From Marinobacter algicola DG893 (lineage in GTDB: Bacteria; Pseudomonadota; Gammaproteobacteria; Pseudomonadales; Oleiphilaceae), in the NCBI RefSeq assembly GCF_000170835.1, contig NZ_ABCP01000010.1, positions 1-64,000 of the forward strand: a stretch of 64,000 nt of DNA, in the 5' to 3' direction. The notes below the pieces were generated by a model. It was not told the DNA's origin, searched no databases, and saw only the letters and a list, made by a program, of their open reading frames with translations. A program made the position numbers and the translations under genes. The first letter of the stretch is position 1, and the number at the start of each line of letters is the position of its first letter. This document shows positions 30,105 through 40,631 of this stretch, piece after piece.

Positions 30105-31448
30105 ATGCTTAAACGACTATTGTCATACGTGTCAGGAAACGGGAAGAAAAAAGCCCGAACCTATCAACGTCAGGAAATCCCACGAGACCAGCATAACGTC
30201 TCCCGCTCGTTCATCAGCGAGCCTGCCAAGAAAGTGCTCAGTCGGCTGAATAACGCGGGCTATGAAGCGTATCTGGTGGGTGGCGGCGTTCGCGACATTC
30301 TGCTTGGCGGCAAGCCCAAGGATTTTGACATCGCCACCAATGCCACGCCAGAAGAAGTGCATGACCTGTTCCGCAACTCCAGGCTGATTGGCCGCCGCTT
30401 CCGCATAGTTCACGTTCTATTCGGTCGGGAAGTTATTGAGGTCACCACCTTCCGTGGAAACGCGGCGGAAGCTGAAGCGGATGACGACGACGATGACCGC
30501 AGGACCAGCGAGCACGGCCTGCTGCTGCGGGATAACGTCTACGGCAACCTGGAAGAAGACGCCCTACGCCGTGATTTCACCGTGAATGCCCTCTATTACT
30601 GCATCCGCGATTTCACCGTGGTGGATTTTGCCAACGGCATTGAAGACCTGGAAAATCGTCAAATGCGCCTGATTGGCGACCCGGAAACCCGCTACCGGGA
30701 AGACCCGGTGCGCATGCTTCGCGCCGTGCGCTTCGCCGCCAAACTGGGCTTTGATATTGAGCCCGACACCGAAGCTCCAATCCGGGAACTGGCACCGCTA
30801 CTGACCCACATTCCGCCAGCTCGCCTGTTCGAGGAGGTGCTCAAGCTGTTCTCCGCCGGCTATGGTGAAGCCACTTACGACCTGCTCAGCGAATACAACC
30901 TGCTGGCGCCTTTGTTCCCGGAGACGGTACAGGCCATCAACAATGGCGAGCCGGATGAACTGATCCGCAAGGCCCTTCGCAATACCGATGCCCGCATCGC
31001 CCAGGGCAAGTCGGTAACACCCTACTTCCTGTTTGCCGCCATGCTCTGGCCGGCCCTGCAGGCGGAATGGCGGAAACGCCAGGATAATGGCGAGCCGGTA
31101 CAACCGGCATTGCATATGGCCATCGCCAAGGTGATCGGCCGACAGGTTCAGGCAACCTCGATCCCCAAGCGCTTCTCCGGCCCTATGAAGGAAATCTGGG
31201 AATTACAGATGCGCCTGCCCCGTCGCCAGGGCAAGCGCGCCTTCGCCACCATGTCCCACCCCCGCTTCCGGGCCGCCTATGACTTCCTGCTGGTACGGGA
31301 AGCTTCCGGCGAAATCGAACCCGGGCTGGGCCAGTGGTGGACAGAGTTCCAGGAAACGGACGAGCGCGGCCAGGAACGCATGTTGACACAACTGGGCAGT
31401 GACGGCCCCAAGAAACGCCGCCGCAAGAAGCCCGCGAAAAAGGCCTGA
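30105..31448 (+). CDS. pcnB: Poly(A) polymerase I
   Basis: Adds 3' poly(A) tails that mark RNAs for decay. The 447-residue protein has the nucleotidyltransferase signature AYLVGGGVRDILLGGKPKDFDIATNATP (metal-binding Asp residues), RRDFTVNALYY and VDFANGIEDLENRQMRLIGDPETRYREDPVRMLRAVRFAAKLGF, and a Lys/Arg-rich C-terminus. Synteny cbrB-pcnB-folK-panB-panC is that of Pseudomonas. It starts at ATG 30105 and is followed by folK after 3 bases. Confidence 0.95.
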   Translation: MLKRLLSYVSGNGKKKARTYQRQEIPRDQHNVSRSFISEPAKKVLSRLNNAGYEAYLVGGGVRDILLGGKPKDFDIATNATPEEVHDLFRNSRLIGRRFRIVHVLFGREVIEVTTFRGNAAEAEADDDDDDRRTSEHGLLLRDNVYGNLEEDALRRDFTVNALYYCIRDFTVVDFANGIEDLENRQMRLIGDPETRYREDPVRMLRAVRFAAKLGFDIEPDTEAPIRELAPLLTHIPPARLFEEVLKLFSAGYGEATYDLLSEYNLLAPLFPETVQAINNGEPDELIRKALRNTDARIAQGKSVTPYFLFAAMLWPALQAEWRKRQDNGEPVQPALHMAIAKVIGRQVQATSIPKRFSGPMKEIWELQMRLPRRQGKRAFATMSHPRFRAAYDFLLVREASGEIEPGLGQWWTEFQETDERGQERMLTQLGSDGPKKRRRKKPAKKA

Positions 31449-31451
31449 CCG

Positions 31452-31967
31452 ATGACGGCCACGGATGTTTTTATCGGGCTCGGCAGCAACCAGGCCGACC
31501 CTTCCGCGCAACTGGCCGGTGCCGTAGCCCGGCTGGCTGCGCTGCCGAAAACTGAACTTGTGGCCCAGTCCCCTTTTTATCGCAGCAAGCCGGTGGGCCC
31601 GCAGGAACAGCCAGACTTCGTAAACGGCGCGGCCTGGTTACGCACGGAACTCTCCCCCCTGGAACTTCTGGACCAGCTACAGACCATTGAACAGGCTCAT
31701 GGCCGCAAACGCATACAGCACTGGGGGCCGAGAACCCTGGACCTGGACCTGCTCCTCTATGGCCATGAAACCATCGCCAGCGAACGCCTGAACGTACCCC
31801 ACGCCGAGCTTGCCAATCGCGATTTTGTCTTGCAGCCATTACTGGACCTGGAGCCCGGGCTGGCACTGCCGGACGGCCGTACCGTTGCACAACTGCGACA
31901 ACAATGCCCCGACAACCACCTGCAAAAACTCAATCCAGTGGAACGGACACCTTTCCCGCCCGCTTGA
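31452..31967 (+). CDS. folK: HMDP pyrophosphokinase (FolK), copy 1
   Basis: Transfers pyrophosphate from ATP to 6-hydroxymethyl-7,8-dihydropterin in folate synthesis. The 171-residue protein has FIGLGSNQADP at the N-terminus, SPFYRSKPVGPQEQPDFVNGA, and the catalytic/metal motif HWGPRTLDLDLLLYG. It lies between pcnB and panB, its usual place. A second, divergent FolK is encoded at 35430-35948. Confidence 0.95.
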   Translation: MTATDVFIGLGSNQADPSAQLAGAVARLAALPKTELVAQSPFYRSKPVGPQEQPDFVNGAAWLRTELSPLELLDQLQTIEQAHGRKRIQHWGPRTLDLDLLLYGHETIASERLNVPHAELANRDFVLQPLLDLEPGLALPDGRTVAQLRQQCPDNHLQKLNPVERTPFPPA

Positions 31968-32085
31968 GACCAACGGCTTGGCGTGCGGCTATTGCCACAA
32001 ACACACCCCCGGATTACCCTAATGGCCTGGATGCCGGCATACACCCGGCCCGGTCTGGCCCATCCACCCACAAGGCAAGGATTCT

Positions 32086-32880
32086 ATGGCTGTTACCATC
32101 AATACTCTACGCGATTACAAGCAGAAGGGCGAAGCTTTCTCCGTTCTGACATCCTACGATGCCACCTTTGCTCAAATCGTCAGTGAGGCCGGCGTTGATG
32201 TCATCCTGATTGGCGATTCTCTCGGCATGGTGCTTCAGGGGCACGACAGCACACTTCCCGTGACCATGGACCAGATGGTGTACCACGTATCCTCTGTGGC
32301 CAAGGGTAATCGGGGCTCGTTGATCATGGCCGACATGCCGTTCATGACCTATGGCACTACCGAAGCCGCCTTGGAGAACGCCGCCGAGCTGATGCGCGCC
32401 GGCGCTCACATGGTCAAGCTGGAAGGCACCGACTGGATGAAAGACACCATTCACGCCCTGAGCGAACGCGGCGTGCCGGTATGCGCCCATCTGGGCCTGA
32501 CTCCGCAGTTCGTCAACAAGTTTGGCGGCTACAAGGTCCAGGGCCGGGACGAAAAGCACGCCGAGCTGATGATTGAACACGCCAGTGAGTTGGTGGCTGC
32601 GGGCGCCGATGCGATCCTGCTGGAATGCGTACCTGCACCGTTGGCAGCCAGGATCACCCAGGCCGTGCAAGCACCGGTGATCGGCATTGGCGCCGGCGCA
32701 GACACTGACGGCCAGGTATTGGTTGTCCATGATATGCTGGGCATGGTTACCGGCCGCAAACCGCGCTTTGTGAAGGACTTCCTGGCGGAGTCCGGCTCCA
32801 TCAAAGGTGCCATCGAAGCCTATGTGGCCGCTGTTCGCGACCGCTCATTCCCCGCCGAGGAGCATACGTTCAAGGCATGA
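32086..32880 (+). CDS. panB: Ketopantoate hydroxymethyltransferase
   Basis: First committed step of pantothenate synthesis, using methylene-tetrahydrofolate. The 264-residue TIM-barrel protein shows [38 protein letters not shown], with the metal-binding Asp, and [12 protein letters not shown]. An AAGGA ribosome site stands before the ATG. Its end overlaps panC by 4 bases (ATGA). Confidence 0.96.
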   Translation: MAVTINTLRDYKQKGEAFSVLTSYDATFAQIVSEAGVDVILIGDSLGMVLQGHDSTLPVTMDQMVYHVSSVAKGNRGSLIMADMPFMTYGTTEAALENAAELMRAGAHMVKLEGTDWMKDTIHALSERGVPVCAHLGLTPQFVNKFGGYKVQGRDEKHAELMIEHASELVAAGADAILLECVPAPLAARITQAVQAPVIGIGAGADTDGQVLVVHDMLGMVTGRKPRFVKDFLAESGSIKGAIEAYVAAVRDRSFPAEEHTFKA

Positions 32881-33725
32881 GAACCGTACATACGCTCAAA
32901 GAACTCCGTGCCATGCTGCGCAGCTATCGCCAGCAAGGGAAACGTATCGGACTGGTTCCCACCATGGGCAACCTGCATGAAGGGCATATTTCACTGGTCA
33001 GAAAGGCCCGTGAAGCGGCCGACATTGTTGTAACCAGTATTTTCGTGAACCCGATGCAGTTTGGCGCCACGGAAGACCTGGACACCTACCCCCGCACACT
33101 GATTGAAGATCAGGAGCGGCTTGAGGCGGCCGGCAGCACCCTGGTGTTCGCCCCTTCCAACGAAGAAATCTACCCCGAGGGACTGGCCCGGCACACCCGC
33201 ATTACGGTTCCGGAAGTCAGTGAGGGCCATTGCGGCGCCAGCCGGCCCGGACACTTTGAGGGTGTAGCCACGGTCGTCACCATGCTGTTCAATATGGTTC
33301 AGCCGGATATCGCTGTGTTTGGCGAGAAGGATTACCAACAGTTGGCTGTCATTCGCAAACTGACCCAGGATCTGATGATACCGGTGGAAGTCATCGGCAG
33401 CCCGACCGTTCGCGAAGAAGACGGCTTGGCAAAAAGCTCCCGCAACGGATTCCTCACCGAGGCCGAGCGCACCATTGCACCGGCTGTCTATCAGACACTC
33501 AAAGACACCGCAGAACAGATTCAAGAAGGCCGGACCGATTTCACAGTGCTGTCCCAAGAGGCCAACAATGTCCTCAGCAAAGCGGGACTACGCCCGGATT
33601 ATTTCAACATCGCCAACAGCCTGACCCTGAAACCGGCCAGCGCCGACGATACCGAACTGACACTGCTGGTGGCAGCGTTTCTGGGCACCACACGACTGAT
33701 CGACAACCTGTCGATCACCCGCTGA
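32877..33725 (+). CDS. panC: Pantoate-beta-alanine ligase
   Basis: ATP-dependent joining of pantoate and beta-alanine. The 282-residue protein has the nucleotidyl-transferase motifs [50 protein letters not shown] and AKSSRNGFL (KMSKS-like). It is coupled to panB by a 4-base overlap. No panD is adjacent. Confidence 0.96.
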   Translation: MRTVHTLKELRAMLRSYRQQGKRIGLVPTMGNLHEGHISLVRKAREAADIVVTSIFVNPMQFGATEDLDTYPRTLIEDQERLEAAGSTLVFAPSNEEIYPEGLARHTRITVPEVSEGHCGASRPGHFEGVATVVTMLFNMVQPDIAVFGEKDYQQLAVIRKLTQDLMIPVEVIGSPTVREEDGLAKSSRNGFLTEAERTIAPAVYQTLKDTAEQIQEGRTDFTVLSQEANNVLSKAGLRPDYFNIANSLTLKPASADDTELTLLVAAFLGTTRLIDNLSITR

Positions 33726-33756
33726 TCCGACACCCACTGACCGAAAGGATTCCATA

Positions 33757-35421
33757 ATGTCCCAGGGCTCTGTACCACTCACCAGCCGGCCCGAGTGGCA
33801 GGCACTGAAGACACATCAGGCGGAACTGAAAAGCACTCACATGAGGGAACTTTTCAGCAGCGACCCGGACAGAGCCAGCCGTTTTTTCGTTCGCGGCGGT
33901 GGCCTGTCGCTGGATTACTCCCGCAACCGCATGACCGATGACACCCTGGCAAAGCTGATGGCATTGGCCAGGGAATGCGGTGTACCGGAGCGGATCGAAG
34001 CCATGTTTCGTGGCGACCACATCAATGTCACTGAAAAGCGTCCGGCGCTGCACATCGCCCTGCGGGACACCAGCGGCGCTCCCATCCACGTTGACGGCAT
34101 GGACATCGCGCCGGAAGTGGAACGCACGCTGAATCGCATGGAGCAGTTCGTAGACGACGTGCTTAGCAAACGCTGGCAAGGGCATACCGGCAAGACCTTT
34201 ACGGATGTGGTCAGTATTGGCATTGGCGGCTCCTTCCTCGGCCCCAAACTGGTATCGGAAGCTCTACGCCCCTACTGGCACGGCCAGCTGAAGGGCCACT
34301 ACGTCGCTAACATCGACGGCACCCAGATGGCCGAGATACTGCGCCGGGTTAACCCGGAAACCACCCTGTTCCTGATCCAGTCGAAATCCTTCCGTACCCA
34401 GGAAACCCTGGAGAACAGCAAAGTGGCCCGGAACTGGTTCCTGAACAATGGCGGCAGCGAAGACCAGATCGCAAAGCACTTCGTGGCGGTTACTGCCAAT
34501 ACCCCGGAAGCCGTTAACTTCGGCATCTCCGAAGACAACATCTTCCCCATGTGGGACTGGGTGGGCGGACGCTACTCACTTTGGTCCGCCATCGGCCTGC
34601 CCGTGGCACTGACCATCGGCATGGAGAATTTCCGTGCCCTGCTCTCCGGCGCCAACGCCATGGACCAACATTTCCATACCGCGCCACTAGAGCAGAACCT
34701 GCCTGTGGTCATGGCCATGCTGGGGCTCTGGTACAACAACTTCTGGGGCGCGGAAACCTACACCATCCTGCCCTACGACCATTACCTCCGCAGCCTGCCC
34801 GCGCACCTGCAACAACTGGACATGGAAAGTAACGGCAAGAGCGTGACCCAGGGCGGTGAGCCGCTAACCTATCAAAGCGGCCCGGTGATCTGGGGCGGTG
34901 TTGGGGCCAACGGTCAACACGCCTTCCACCAGCTACTGCACCAGGGCACGCGCCTGATCCCGGCGGATTTCATTATTCCTCTCGAGACACACAATCCGGT
35001 CGCCAGTCACCACGTCACCCTGTTTGCCAACTGCCTGAGCCAGTCACGGGCGCTGATGTCCGGCAAGACGCTGGACGAGGCCAAGGCGGAACTGAAGGCC
35101 GAGGGCATGAGCGATGAGGATATTGACAAACTGGCCCCTCACAAGGTGATTCCAGGCAACAAACCCAGCAACACCCTGCTAATGGATAAGTCGACGCCGG
35201 AAACCGTCGGCGCGCTGATCGCGCTCTATGAACACCGCACGTTTGTTCAGGGCATTATCTGGGATGTGGATTCGTTCGATCAGTGGGGTGTGGAGCTGGG
35301 AAAACAGATGGGCAAAGGCATACTGGACCGCTTGACCGGCGATGCTGCTGAAGGCAGCGAGGTCATCGACAGTTCAACGGCCAGCCTGATCCAGCTATAC
35401 CGCTCGCATCACGGATCATAA
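33757..35421 (+). CDS. pgi: Glucose-6-phosphate isomerase
   Basis: Interconverts glucose-6-phosphate and fructose-6-phosphate. The 554-residue protein has the phosphosugar-binding [35 protein letters not shown], and [15 protein letters not shown], plus the C-terminal [16 protein letters not shown] signature. A GAAAGGA ribosome site precedes the ATG. It lies 31 bases after panC and may be in the same transcript. Confidence 0.97.
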   Translation: MSQGSVPLTSRPEWQALKTHQAELKSTHMRELFSSDPDRASRFFVRGGGLSLDYSRNRMTDDTLAKLMALARECGVPERIEAMFRGDHINVTEKRPALHIALRDTSGAPIHVDGMDIAPEVERTLNRMEQFVDDVLSKRWQGHTGKTFTDVVSIGIGGSFLGPKLVSEALRPYWHGQLKGHYVANIDGTQMAEILRRVNPETTLFLIQSKSFRTQETLENSKVARNWFLNNGGSEDQIAKHFVAVTANTPEAVNFGISEDNIFPMWDWVGGRYSLWSAIGLPVALTIGMENFRALLSGANAMDQHFHTAPLEQNLPVVMAMLGLWYNNFWGAETYTILPYDHYLRSLPAHLQQLDMESNGKSVTQGGEPLTYQSGPVIWGGVGANGQHAFHQLLHQGTRLIPADFIIPLETHNPVASHHVTLFANCLSQSRALMSGKTLDEAKAELKAEGMSDEDIDKLAPHKVIPGNKPSNTLLMDKSTPETVGALIALYEHRTFVQGIIWDVDSFDQWGVELGKQMGKGILDRLTGDAAEGSEVIDSSTASLIQLYRSHHGS

Positions 35422-35429
35422 AAGCCCGA

Positions 35430-35948
35430 TTAGCGAGCGGAGGCCTGCGAGATGCGTCGGCCCTGCCAGGTAAAGTCCACCGGCCACAGTTTCTGGTCAC
35501 GGTCATAGGCCTGCCACAGTACCTGGTAACACTCACCGCAGACCGGATGAACGGCGGTCGGCGCAATCTCCGCCAGCGGCAACAGCACAAAGGCGTTTTT
35601 CAGAATCTCGCCCCGAGGCAGCTCGACACCATCAACCCGGCCCACCTCGAGATCGTAGGTGAGAATATCCAGGTCCAGTGTTCGGGGGCTGAACTTTGGC
35701 ACATCCCGCCGTCGACCATTGTCTGCCTCAAGTTGCTTGAAGCGGGCCGACAGCTCGGCCACGCTCAGGTCGGTATCGACGCCCACCACCAGATTGTAGA
35801 AGGGCGAGCCATCAAAACCGACGGACTCGCTCTCGTAGACAGATGAGATAAGCGGTTCGTCAAACCAGCCAGCCAGTGCATCCAGCGCCGCTGTGACATA
35901 GTGCTCGCGGTCAATGTTACTACCGATACTGATATACACCCGCGCCAT
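35430..35948 (-). CDS. Second FolK-type pyrophosphokinase paralogue
   Basis: The 172-residue protein keeps the FolK fold: VYISIGSNIDREHYV, YESESVGFDGSPFYNLVVGVDT, and the motif KFSPRTLDLDILTYD. It differs strongly from the copy at 31452 and has a longer C-terminus with CGECYQVLW. It is encoded directly after folB (1-base overlap), so it may be the folate-pathway copy coupled to FolB. Two FolK copies are also found in Pseudomonas. Whether both are active is not known. Confidence 0.88.
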   Translation of the reverse strand: MARVYISIGSNIDREHYVTAALDALAGWFDEPLISSVYESESVGFDGSPFYNLVVGVDTDLSVAELSARFKQLEADNGRRRDVPKFSPRTLDLDILTYDLEVGRVDGVELPRGEILKNAFVLLPLAEIAPTAVHPVCGECYQVLWQAYDRDQKLWPVDFTWQGRRISQASAR

Positions 35949-36304
35949 CAGCGGCTCCCCCGTTCAATCTTTACACCCACGGCCACTGCAGCCGGAACAG
36001 CGCCGGGCTTACGAAGGGTCAACTTGACCCAGCGCACGTTGAACTCGCTCTGCAGCAAACCTGCAATGCCTTCTGCAGCGGTTTCCAGCAATTGCGGGCG
36101 AGCCTCGACAAGGTAGCCTGAGACCCGCTCGCTGACCAAAGCGTAGTTCAGGGCGTCACCGACATCATCCGAGGCCGCTGGAGCCCTGTTATCCCAAGCC
36201 ATCTCCAGGTCTACCAACAGTCGCTGACTGACTTCACGCTCCCAGTCGTACACGCCGATGATTGCCTCAACGGCCAGACCTTCGATCAGTACACTATCTG
36301 TCAA
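35948..36304 (-). CDS. folB: Dihydroneopterin aldolase
   Basis: Makes 6-hydroxymethyl-dihydropterin, the FolK substrate. A TTG start at 36304 lies 8 bases after GGGAG and gives 118 residues, the usual size (TDSVLIEGLAVEAIIGVYDWEREV). The longer frame up to 36409 adds 35 residues of unlikely sequence. The conserved Glu of EAIIGVYDWE and a C-terminal KPGAVPAA loop are present. It overlaps the downstream FolK paralogue and diverges from plsY. Confidence 0.93.
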   Translation of the reverse strand: MTDSVLIEGLAVEAIIGVYDWEREVSQRLLVDLEMAWDNRAPAASDDVGDALNYALVSERVSGYLVEARPQLLETAAEGIAGLLQSEFNVRWVKLTLRKPGAVPAAVAVGVKIERGSR

Positions 36305-36463
36305 CAGAGGCACTCCCGGGCTTACACTCTTTGCTGATTGAATAACGCGCAGGCAGCGGATACTGTGTAAAATCTGACCTGCTTCGTCGCGGGGCCGGCA
36401 TTTTCTCACAAATGACCAGTACGCGTCTTTGCGTCTTTTTCACTTTGCCAATGATCGCCACCG

Positions 36464-37057
36464 ATGAGCTACCTGAGTGACCCGGTACTGACCGTTCTAC
36501 TGTGCGCCCTGGCCTACCTGGTGGGCTCGGTGCTGTTTGCACTGCCGGTCTGCCGCGCCTGGCACCTGCCGGACCCACGCGCCCAGGGTTCCGGAAATCC
36601 CGGCGCCACTAACGTCTACCGCAACGGCGGATGGCCGCCGGCAGCACTGACGTTGTTTCTGGATGCCGCCAAGGGCTGGCTTCCGGTATGGCTTGCCCAC
36701 CAGGCAGACCTGACCATTCTTTCCCAGGCCATGGTGGCGCTGTGCGCGGTGACGGGGCATATGATTCCGTTGTTTTATAGGTTCAAGGGTGGAAAAGGCG
36801 TGGCGACTGCGCTGGGCGCGGGGCTTGCGCTAGCGCCAGCAACCACTCTTCTGCTGGCCGCCATCTGGGCCCTGGTGATGTGGCGCTGGAAGATATCAGC
36901 GCTCGCCTCGATTGTAGCCATTGTGAGCGGCCCCATCATCAGTGCGCTGATCGAACCCGACACCTTGCCGCTGTTCGGCCTGCTGGCCATCCTGATTGTG
37001 GTACGTCACCGCAACAACCTGATCCGTATGGCCCAGGGCCGGGAACCGGGCTTCTAG
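36464..37057 (+). CDS. plsY: Acyl-phosphate:glycerol-3-phosphate acyltransferase PlsY
   Basis: Membrane enzyme for the first acylation in phospholipid synthesis. The 197-residue protein has five or six membrane helices and the three PlsY motifs: [12 protein letters not shown], the cytoplasmic [12 protein letters not shown], and RHRNNLIRM near the C-terminus. The N-terminal region has a small Pro/His variation but length is normal. Divergent from folB, convergent with tsaD, with a 4-base overlap of the stops. Confidence 0.95.
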   Translation: MSYLSDPVLTVLLCALAYLVGSVLFALPVCRAWHLPDPRAQGSGNPGATNVYRNGGWPPAALTLFLDAAKGWLPVWLAHQADLTILSQAMVALCAVTGHMIPLFYRFKGGKGVATALGAGLALAPATTLLLAAIWALVMWRWKISALASIVAIVSGPIISALIEPDTLPLFGLLAILIVVRHRNNLIRMAQGREPGF

Positions 37058-38109
37058 TCCACCAACCCGTTCGTCCGTGGCTCGCCAACCGGTGGCAGTG
37101 TGTTCATCGGCCAGCGCGGCACCGCCACAATCCGATCGCCATCCTGCTGGCCTGCGTTCATGCGCTGACAACCCGCGTAGGCAATCATGGCGCCATTGTC
37201 CGTGCAGAACTCGGGGCGGGCGTAGAACACGGCGGCACGAAGTTTCTCTGTCATTTTCTCAAGCCCGGCACGCAACCGGTTATTGGCGCTAACGCCACCG
37301 GCAATCACCAAACGCTTGCAACCTGTCTGCTCCAGGGCACGGCGACATTTGATGGTCAGTGTATCCACCACCGCTGCCTCGAAGGCCAAGGCAATATCGG
37401 CGCGGGTCTGATCATCCAGCCCCCCGGCACGTTCTGCGGCAGTTACCGTATTGAGGGTAAACGTCTTCAGGCCACTGAAACTGAAATCCAGCCCCGGCCG
37501 GTCGGTCATCGGGCGCGGGAACCGATAGCGCCCCGGCGCGCCCTTCTCTGCCAGCGCAGCCACCCTCGGTCCGCCAGGATAATCCAGCCCTAGCATCTTG
37601 GCGGTTTTGTCAAAGGCTTCACCGGCGGCATCGTCCACCGACTCACCCAGCATTTCATATTCGCCAATACCCTTCACCAGAACCAACTGGGTATGACCAC
37701 CGGAGACCAGCAAGGCAACGAAGGGAAACGCCGGAGGATTGTCCTCCAGCATCGGCGCCAACAAGTGGCCCTCCATGTGATGCACCCCCAGCACGGGAAC
37801 ACCCAGGGCAAACCCCAGGGCATGGGCCACGGAACCACCAACCATCAGCGCACCCACCAGCCCGGGGCCGGCGGTGTAGGCAATGCCTTCGATATCAGCG
37901 CGAACCCGGCCAGCATCGGCAAGCACTTGGTCACACAACGGCAGCAATTTGCGGACATGGTCGCGTGAGGCCAGCTCCGGCACCACACCACCGTAGTCTG
38001 CATGCATATCAATCTGGCTGAACAACGCATGCGCGAGCAGCCCACGCTCGCTGTCATAGAGGGCAACGCCGGTTTCATCACAGGAGGTTTCAATACCGAG
38101 AATCAGCAT
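37054..38109 (-). CDS. tsaD: tRNA N6-threonylcarbamoyladenosine transferase subunit TsaD
   Basis: Transfers threonylcarbamoyl to A37 of ANN-decoding tRNAs. The ATG at 38109 gives [19 protein letters not shown] and 351 residues, the normal size; an upstream GTG at 38124 is less likely. The iron-binding [12 protein letters not shown] and the ATPase-fold [14 protein letters not shown] are present. It diverges from rpsU, as across the gammaproteobacteria. Confidence 0.96.
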   Translation of the reverse strand: MLILGIETSCDETGVALYDSERGLLAHALFSQIDMHADYGGVVPELASRDHVRKLLPLCDQVLADAGRVRADIEGIAYTAGPGLVGALMVGGSVAHALGFALGVPVLGVHHMEGHLLAPMLEDNPPAFPFVALLVSGGHTQLVLVKGIGEYEMLGESVDDAAGEAFDKTAKMLGLDYPGGPRVAALAEKGAPGRYRFPRPMTDRPGLDFSFSGLKTFTLNTVTAAERAGGLDDQTRADIALAFEAAVVDTLTIKCRRALEQTGCKRLVIAGGVSANNRLRAGLEKMTEKLRAAVFYARPEFCTDNGAMIAYAGCQRMNAGQQDGDRIVAVPRWPMNTLPPVGEPRTNGLVD

Positions 38110-38198
38110 AAGTAAGGGCCACAACTCCGGGCAGGTAAACGTAAACGAGGCATTTTAGCAGAAACCCGAAACCCTCCGTCAGTTTCATCGAACAAACA

Positions 38199-38228
38199 TT
38201 GACCTTGGCCATGGGCAGGCGCTATCAT
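38199..38228 (+). promoter_or_regulatory. Putative sigma-70 promoter of rpsU-dnaG-rpoD
   Basis: TTGACC at 38199-38204 and TATCAT at 38223-38228 are 18 bases apart, about 115 bases before rpsU. The leader between them and the gene contains repeated GACAGG/GGTCGA-like words of unknown role. Confidence 0.45.
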
Positions 38229-38348
38229 TGCCGGCCTTAAATACGCACTGGTCGAGTTTTAGCCAATCTGACCAGGTATCGAGTCGATTTGACAGACAGG
38301 TCGATCAGACAAAACTGAAACCGAATCAATCAGGTAGGTGATTTTCGA

Positions 38349-38564
38349 ATGCCAGCTGTTAAAGTGAAAGAGAATGAACCGTTTGACGTAGCCCTTCGTC
38401 GCTTCAAGCGCTCCTGCGAAAAAGCAGGCGTTCTGTCGGAAGTACGTCGCCGTGAGCACTACGAGAAGCCGACAGCCGTGCGCAAGCGTAAGGCAGCTGC
38501 AGCCGTCAAGCGTCATCTCAAGAAGCTTCAGCGGGAACAGCGCAAGTTCGAGCGTCTGTACTAA
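38349..38564 (+). CDS. rpsU: 30S ribosomal protein S21
   Basis: Small-subunit protein needed for initiation. The 71-residue basic protein begins [29 protein letters not shown] and ends [12 protein letters not shown], the complete S21. It is the first gene of the macromolecular synthesis operon with dnaG and rpoD. Confidence 0.98.
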   Translation: MPAVKVKENEPFDVALRRFKRSCEKAGVLSEVRRREHYEKPTAVRKRKAAAAVKRHLKKLQREQRKFERLY

Positions 38565-38638
38565 GCTTTACCGGACGCCGCTTGACTGCAAGCCTATAAT
38601 CGCCTGTATAGCCACAGGTTGCACAGAGCGATACCAAA

Positions 38639-38671
38639 ATGCCGCCGAGGCCTGGCTTCGGCGGCATTTTT
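38639..38671 (+). terminator. Intrinsic terminator between rpsU and dnaG
   Basis: Perfect 10-base stem ATGCCGCCGA / TCGGCGGCAT (38639-38648, 38658-38667) with a 9-base loop and five T residues. A terminator at this place in E. coli lowers dnaG expression relative to rpsU. It overlaps a false in-frame N-terminal extension of dnaG. Confidence 0.88.
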
Positions 38672-38716
38672 GGCTGTACTTCCAGGCCCGGCACTTTCCG
38701 CGCGACCGGAGACATC

Positions 38717-40450
38717 ATGAGTGGACTGATCCCGCAACGCTTTGTTGAAGACCTGCTCGACCGGGTAGACCTGGCAGAGCTGATCGGATCACGTATCACC
38801 CTGAAAAAGGCCGGCGGCAACTACAAGGCCCGCTGCCCCTTCCACGATGAGAAGACGCCGTCTTTCAACGTTCGGCCGGATAAGGGCTTTTACCACTGCT
38901 TTGGCTGTGGCGCCCATGGCGATGCCATCAGTTTTGTCCGCGAATTCGACGGCCTGGGCTTTACTGATGCGGTCGAGGAACTGGCCCGCCGAGCCGGTAT
39001 GGAAGTGCCCTACGACCAGAGCGCGCGCCAGGAAATGCAGCAGGCGCGAACACTGACGGACGCCCTGGATTACGCCAGCCGCTTCTATCAGTCAGCCCTG
39101 AAGGGCCAGCAGGGTGAATTCGCCCGGGACTACCTCAAACAGAGGGGCCTGGACGACAGCATCATTGAACAATACCAGTTGGGCTACGCCCCTGGTACCG
39201 GCACTGCCTTGTTCGACAGTGCCAGCAGGGATCTGCAGGGTCCATTGGTTGAAACCGGCACCGTGTCCGACCGCTACGGGCGGCCCAGGGACCTGTTTCG
39301 CAACCGGGTGATGTTCCCGATCCGCAACAGCCGCGGACGGACCATTGCGTTCGGCGGGCGCACACTGGGTGATGACAAGGCCAAGTACATCAACTCTCCG
39401 GAGTCTGATGTGTTCCATAAGAGCCGCGAAATCTACGGCCTTTATGAAGCCAAACAGTCGATCCGCCAACTCGACAGGCTGCTGGTGGTGGAAGGCTACA
39501 TGGATGTCATTGCGCTCGCGCAGAATGGCATCCACTTTGCCGTGGCCACACTGGGCACAGCCACAAACCAGGACAGCCTGTCGGCACTGCTGAAGCAGGT
39601 ACGGCACCTGGTGTTCTGTTTTGATGGCGACCAGGCCGGTTATCGGGCGGCCGACAAGGCCCTGGAAAATGCGCTGGAATTGCTGACCGACGGCCTTCAT
39701 CTGCAGTTCCTGATGATGCCGGACGGTGAAGACCCGGACACGCTGGTGCGCAAGGAAGGCCCCGACGCGTTCCAGGAACGCATCAACGGCGCGACGCCCC
39801 TGTCTCGCTACCTGTTCAACCGACAGAGCGAAGGCTTGGACCTGACGCTGCCGGAAGACCGGGGTGAGCTGAAGGCACGGGTAGAACCGCTGCTGAAGAA
39901 AATGCCCAGGAGCACCCTCAGGGATGCCATGTGGCATGAGATGCTGCGACTGTGTGGCAACAACCGGGGTGACTGGCAGAACCGCCGCCAGCCAAACGGC
40001 AAGGGCGGCTACGGCGAGCGCCGGGTGCAGGAACAACGGATCGACGTAAAACTCAGCAAGGATACCCAGCTTTGCCTGGCCCTGCTGGAAGCACCGGACA
40101 TGGCCAGCGAAATTGCTGAACTCTGCCGTAGCAGCCGCCAATACCGGCAGGCAGGCCAGTTCGCCGGCTGGATTCTGGAACGCGCCATCAAAGACCGGCG
40201 CTCCCTTGTCCGTGAGCTGGCAACGGATAACCGCGCCAGGGAACAGTTTTACAACCTGTTCGATGGCATTGAGCACATCCCCGCACGGGAGCAGACCCTG
40301 GCTGGCGCCAGGGAAATGCTGAATCCGAACCGGGAAGTGGCGCGCAAGCAGCGGCTAACGTCTCTACTATCGGAAAAACGTAGCCTGGCAGACCTTAGCG
40401 CCGAAGAGCGGCAGGAACTGAAGGCACTGACCGGACAGAACGACGACTGA
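38717..40450 (+). CDS. dnaG: DNA primase
   Basis: Makes RNA primers at the replication fork. The ATG at 38717, after a GGAG site, gives [22 protein letters not shown] and 577 residues. The zinc-binding [25 protein letters not shown], the Toprim segment [11 protein letters not shown] ... [13 protein letters not shown], and a C-terminal helicase-binding region (PREQTLAG-like) are in order. The ATG at 38639 lies in the terminator and is rejected as the start. Confidence 0.97.
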   Translation: MSGLIPQRFVEDLLDRVDLAELIGSRITLKKAGGNYKARCPFHDEKTPSFNVRPDKGFYHCFGCGAHGDAISFVREFDGLGFTDAVEELARRAGMEVPYDQSARQEMQQARTLTDALDYASRFYQSALKGQQGEFARDYLKQRGLDDSIIEQYQLGYAPGTGTALFDSASRDLQGPLVETGTVSDRYGRPRDLFRNRVMFPIRNSRGRTIAFGGRTLGDDKAKYINSPESDVFHKSREIYGLYEAKQSIRQLDRLLVVEGYMDVIALAQNGIHFAVATLGTATNQDSLSALLKQVRHLVFCFDGDQAGYRAADKALENALELLTDGLHLQFLMMPDGEDPDTLVRKEGPDAFQERINGATPLSRYLFNRQSEGLDLTLPEDRGELKARVEPLLKKMPRSTLRDAMWHEMLRLCGNNRGDWQNRRQPNGKGGYGERRVQEQRIDVKLSKDTQLCLALLEAPDMASEIAELCRSSRQYRQAGQFAGWILERAIKDRRSLVRELATDNRAREQFYNLFDGIEHIPAREQTLAGAREMLNPNREVARKQRLTSLLSEKRSLADLSAEERQELKALTGQNDD

Positions 40451-40631
40451 CCAGCGCCAGAAAACGAGAGCCGGCGGGCCAAAAAACGCAATAACTGCCG
40501 CCGGAAACGGCACTGCACTTGAAACTTGGAGTGTTGATCACCATCTAACCATCCGGTGGCAGAGCAACCGAGCGACAGCTATAATGGCTGTTTCACTTTT
40601 TTCCTTTTACCAGCGAGTTCACAGGGTGTCT

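Noticed and set aside
29707-30105. Minus-strand 132-codon frame across the crcZ-pcnB gap
   Set aside because: It crosses the terminator and CA-rich RNA antisense, with no family or ribosome site; the non-coding RNA explains the region better.
38639-38716. N-terminal extension of DnaG from ATG 38639
   Set aside because: This ATG is the first base pair of an intrinsic terminator stem and the extension has no DnaG similarity; ATG 38717 fits family and ribosome site.
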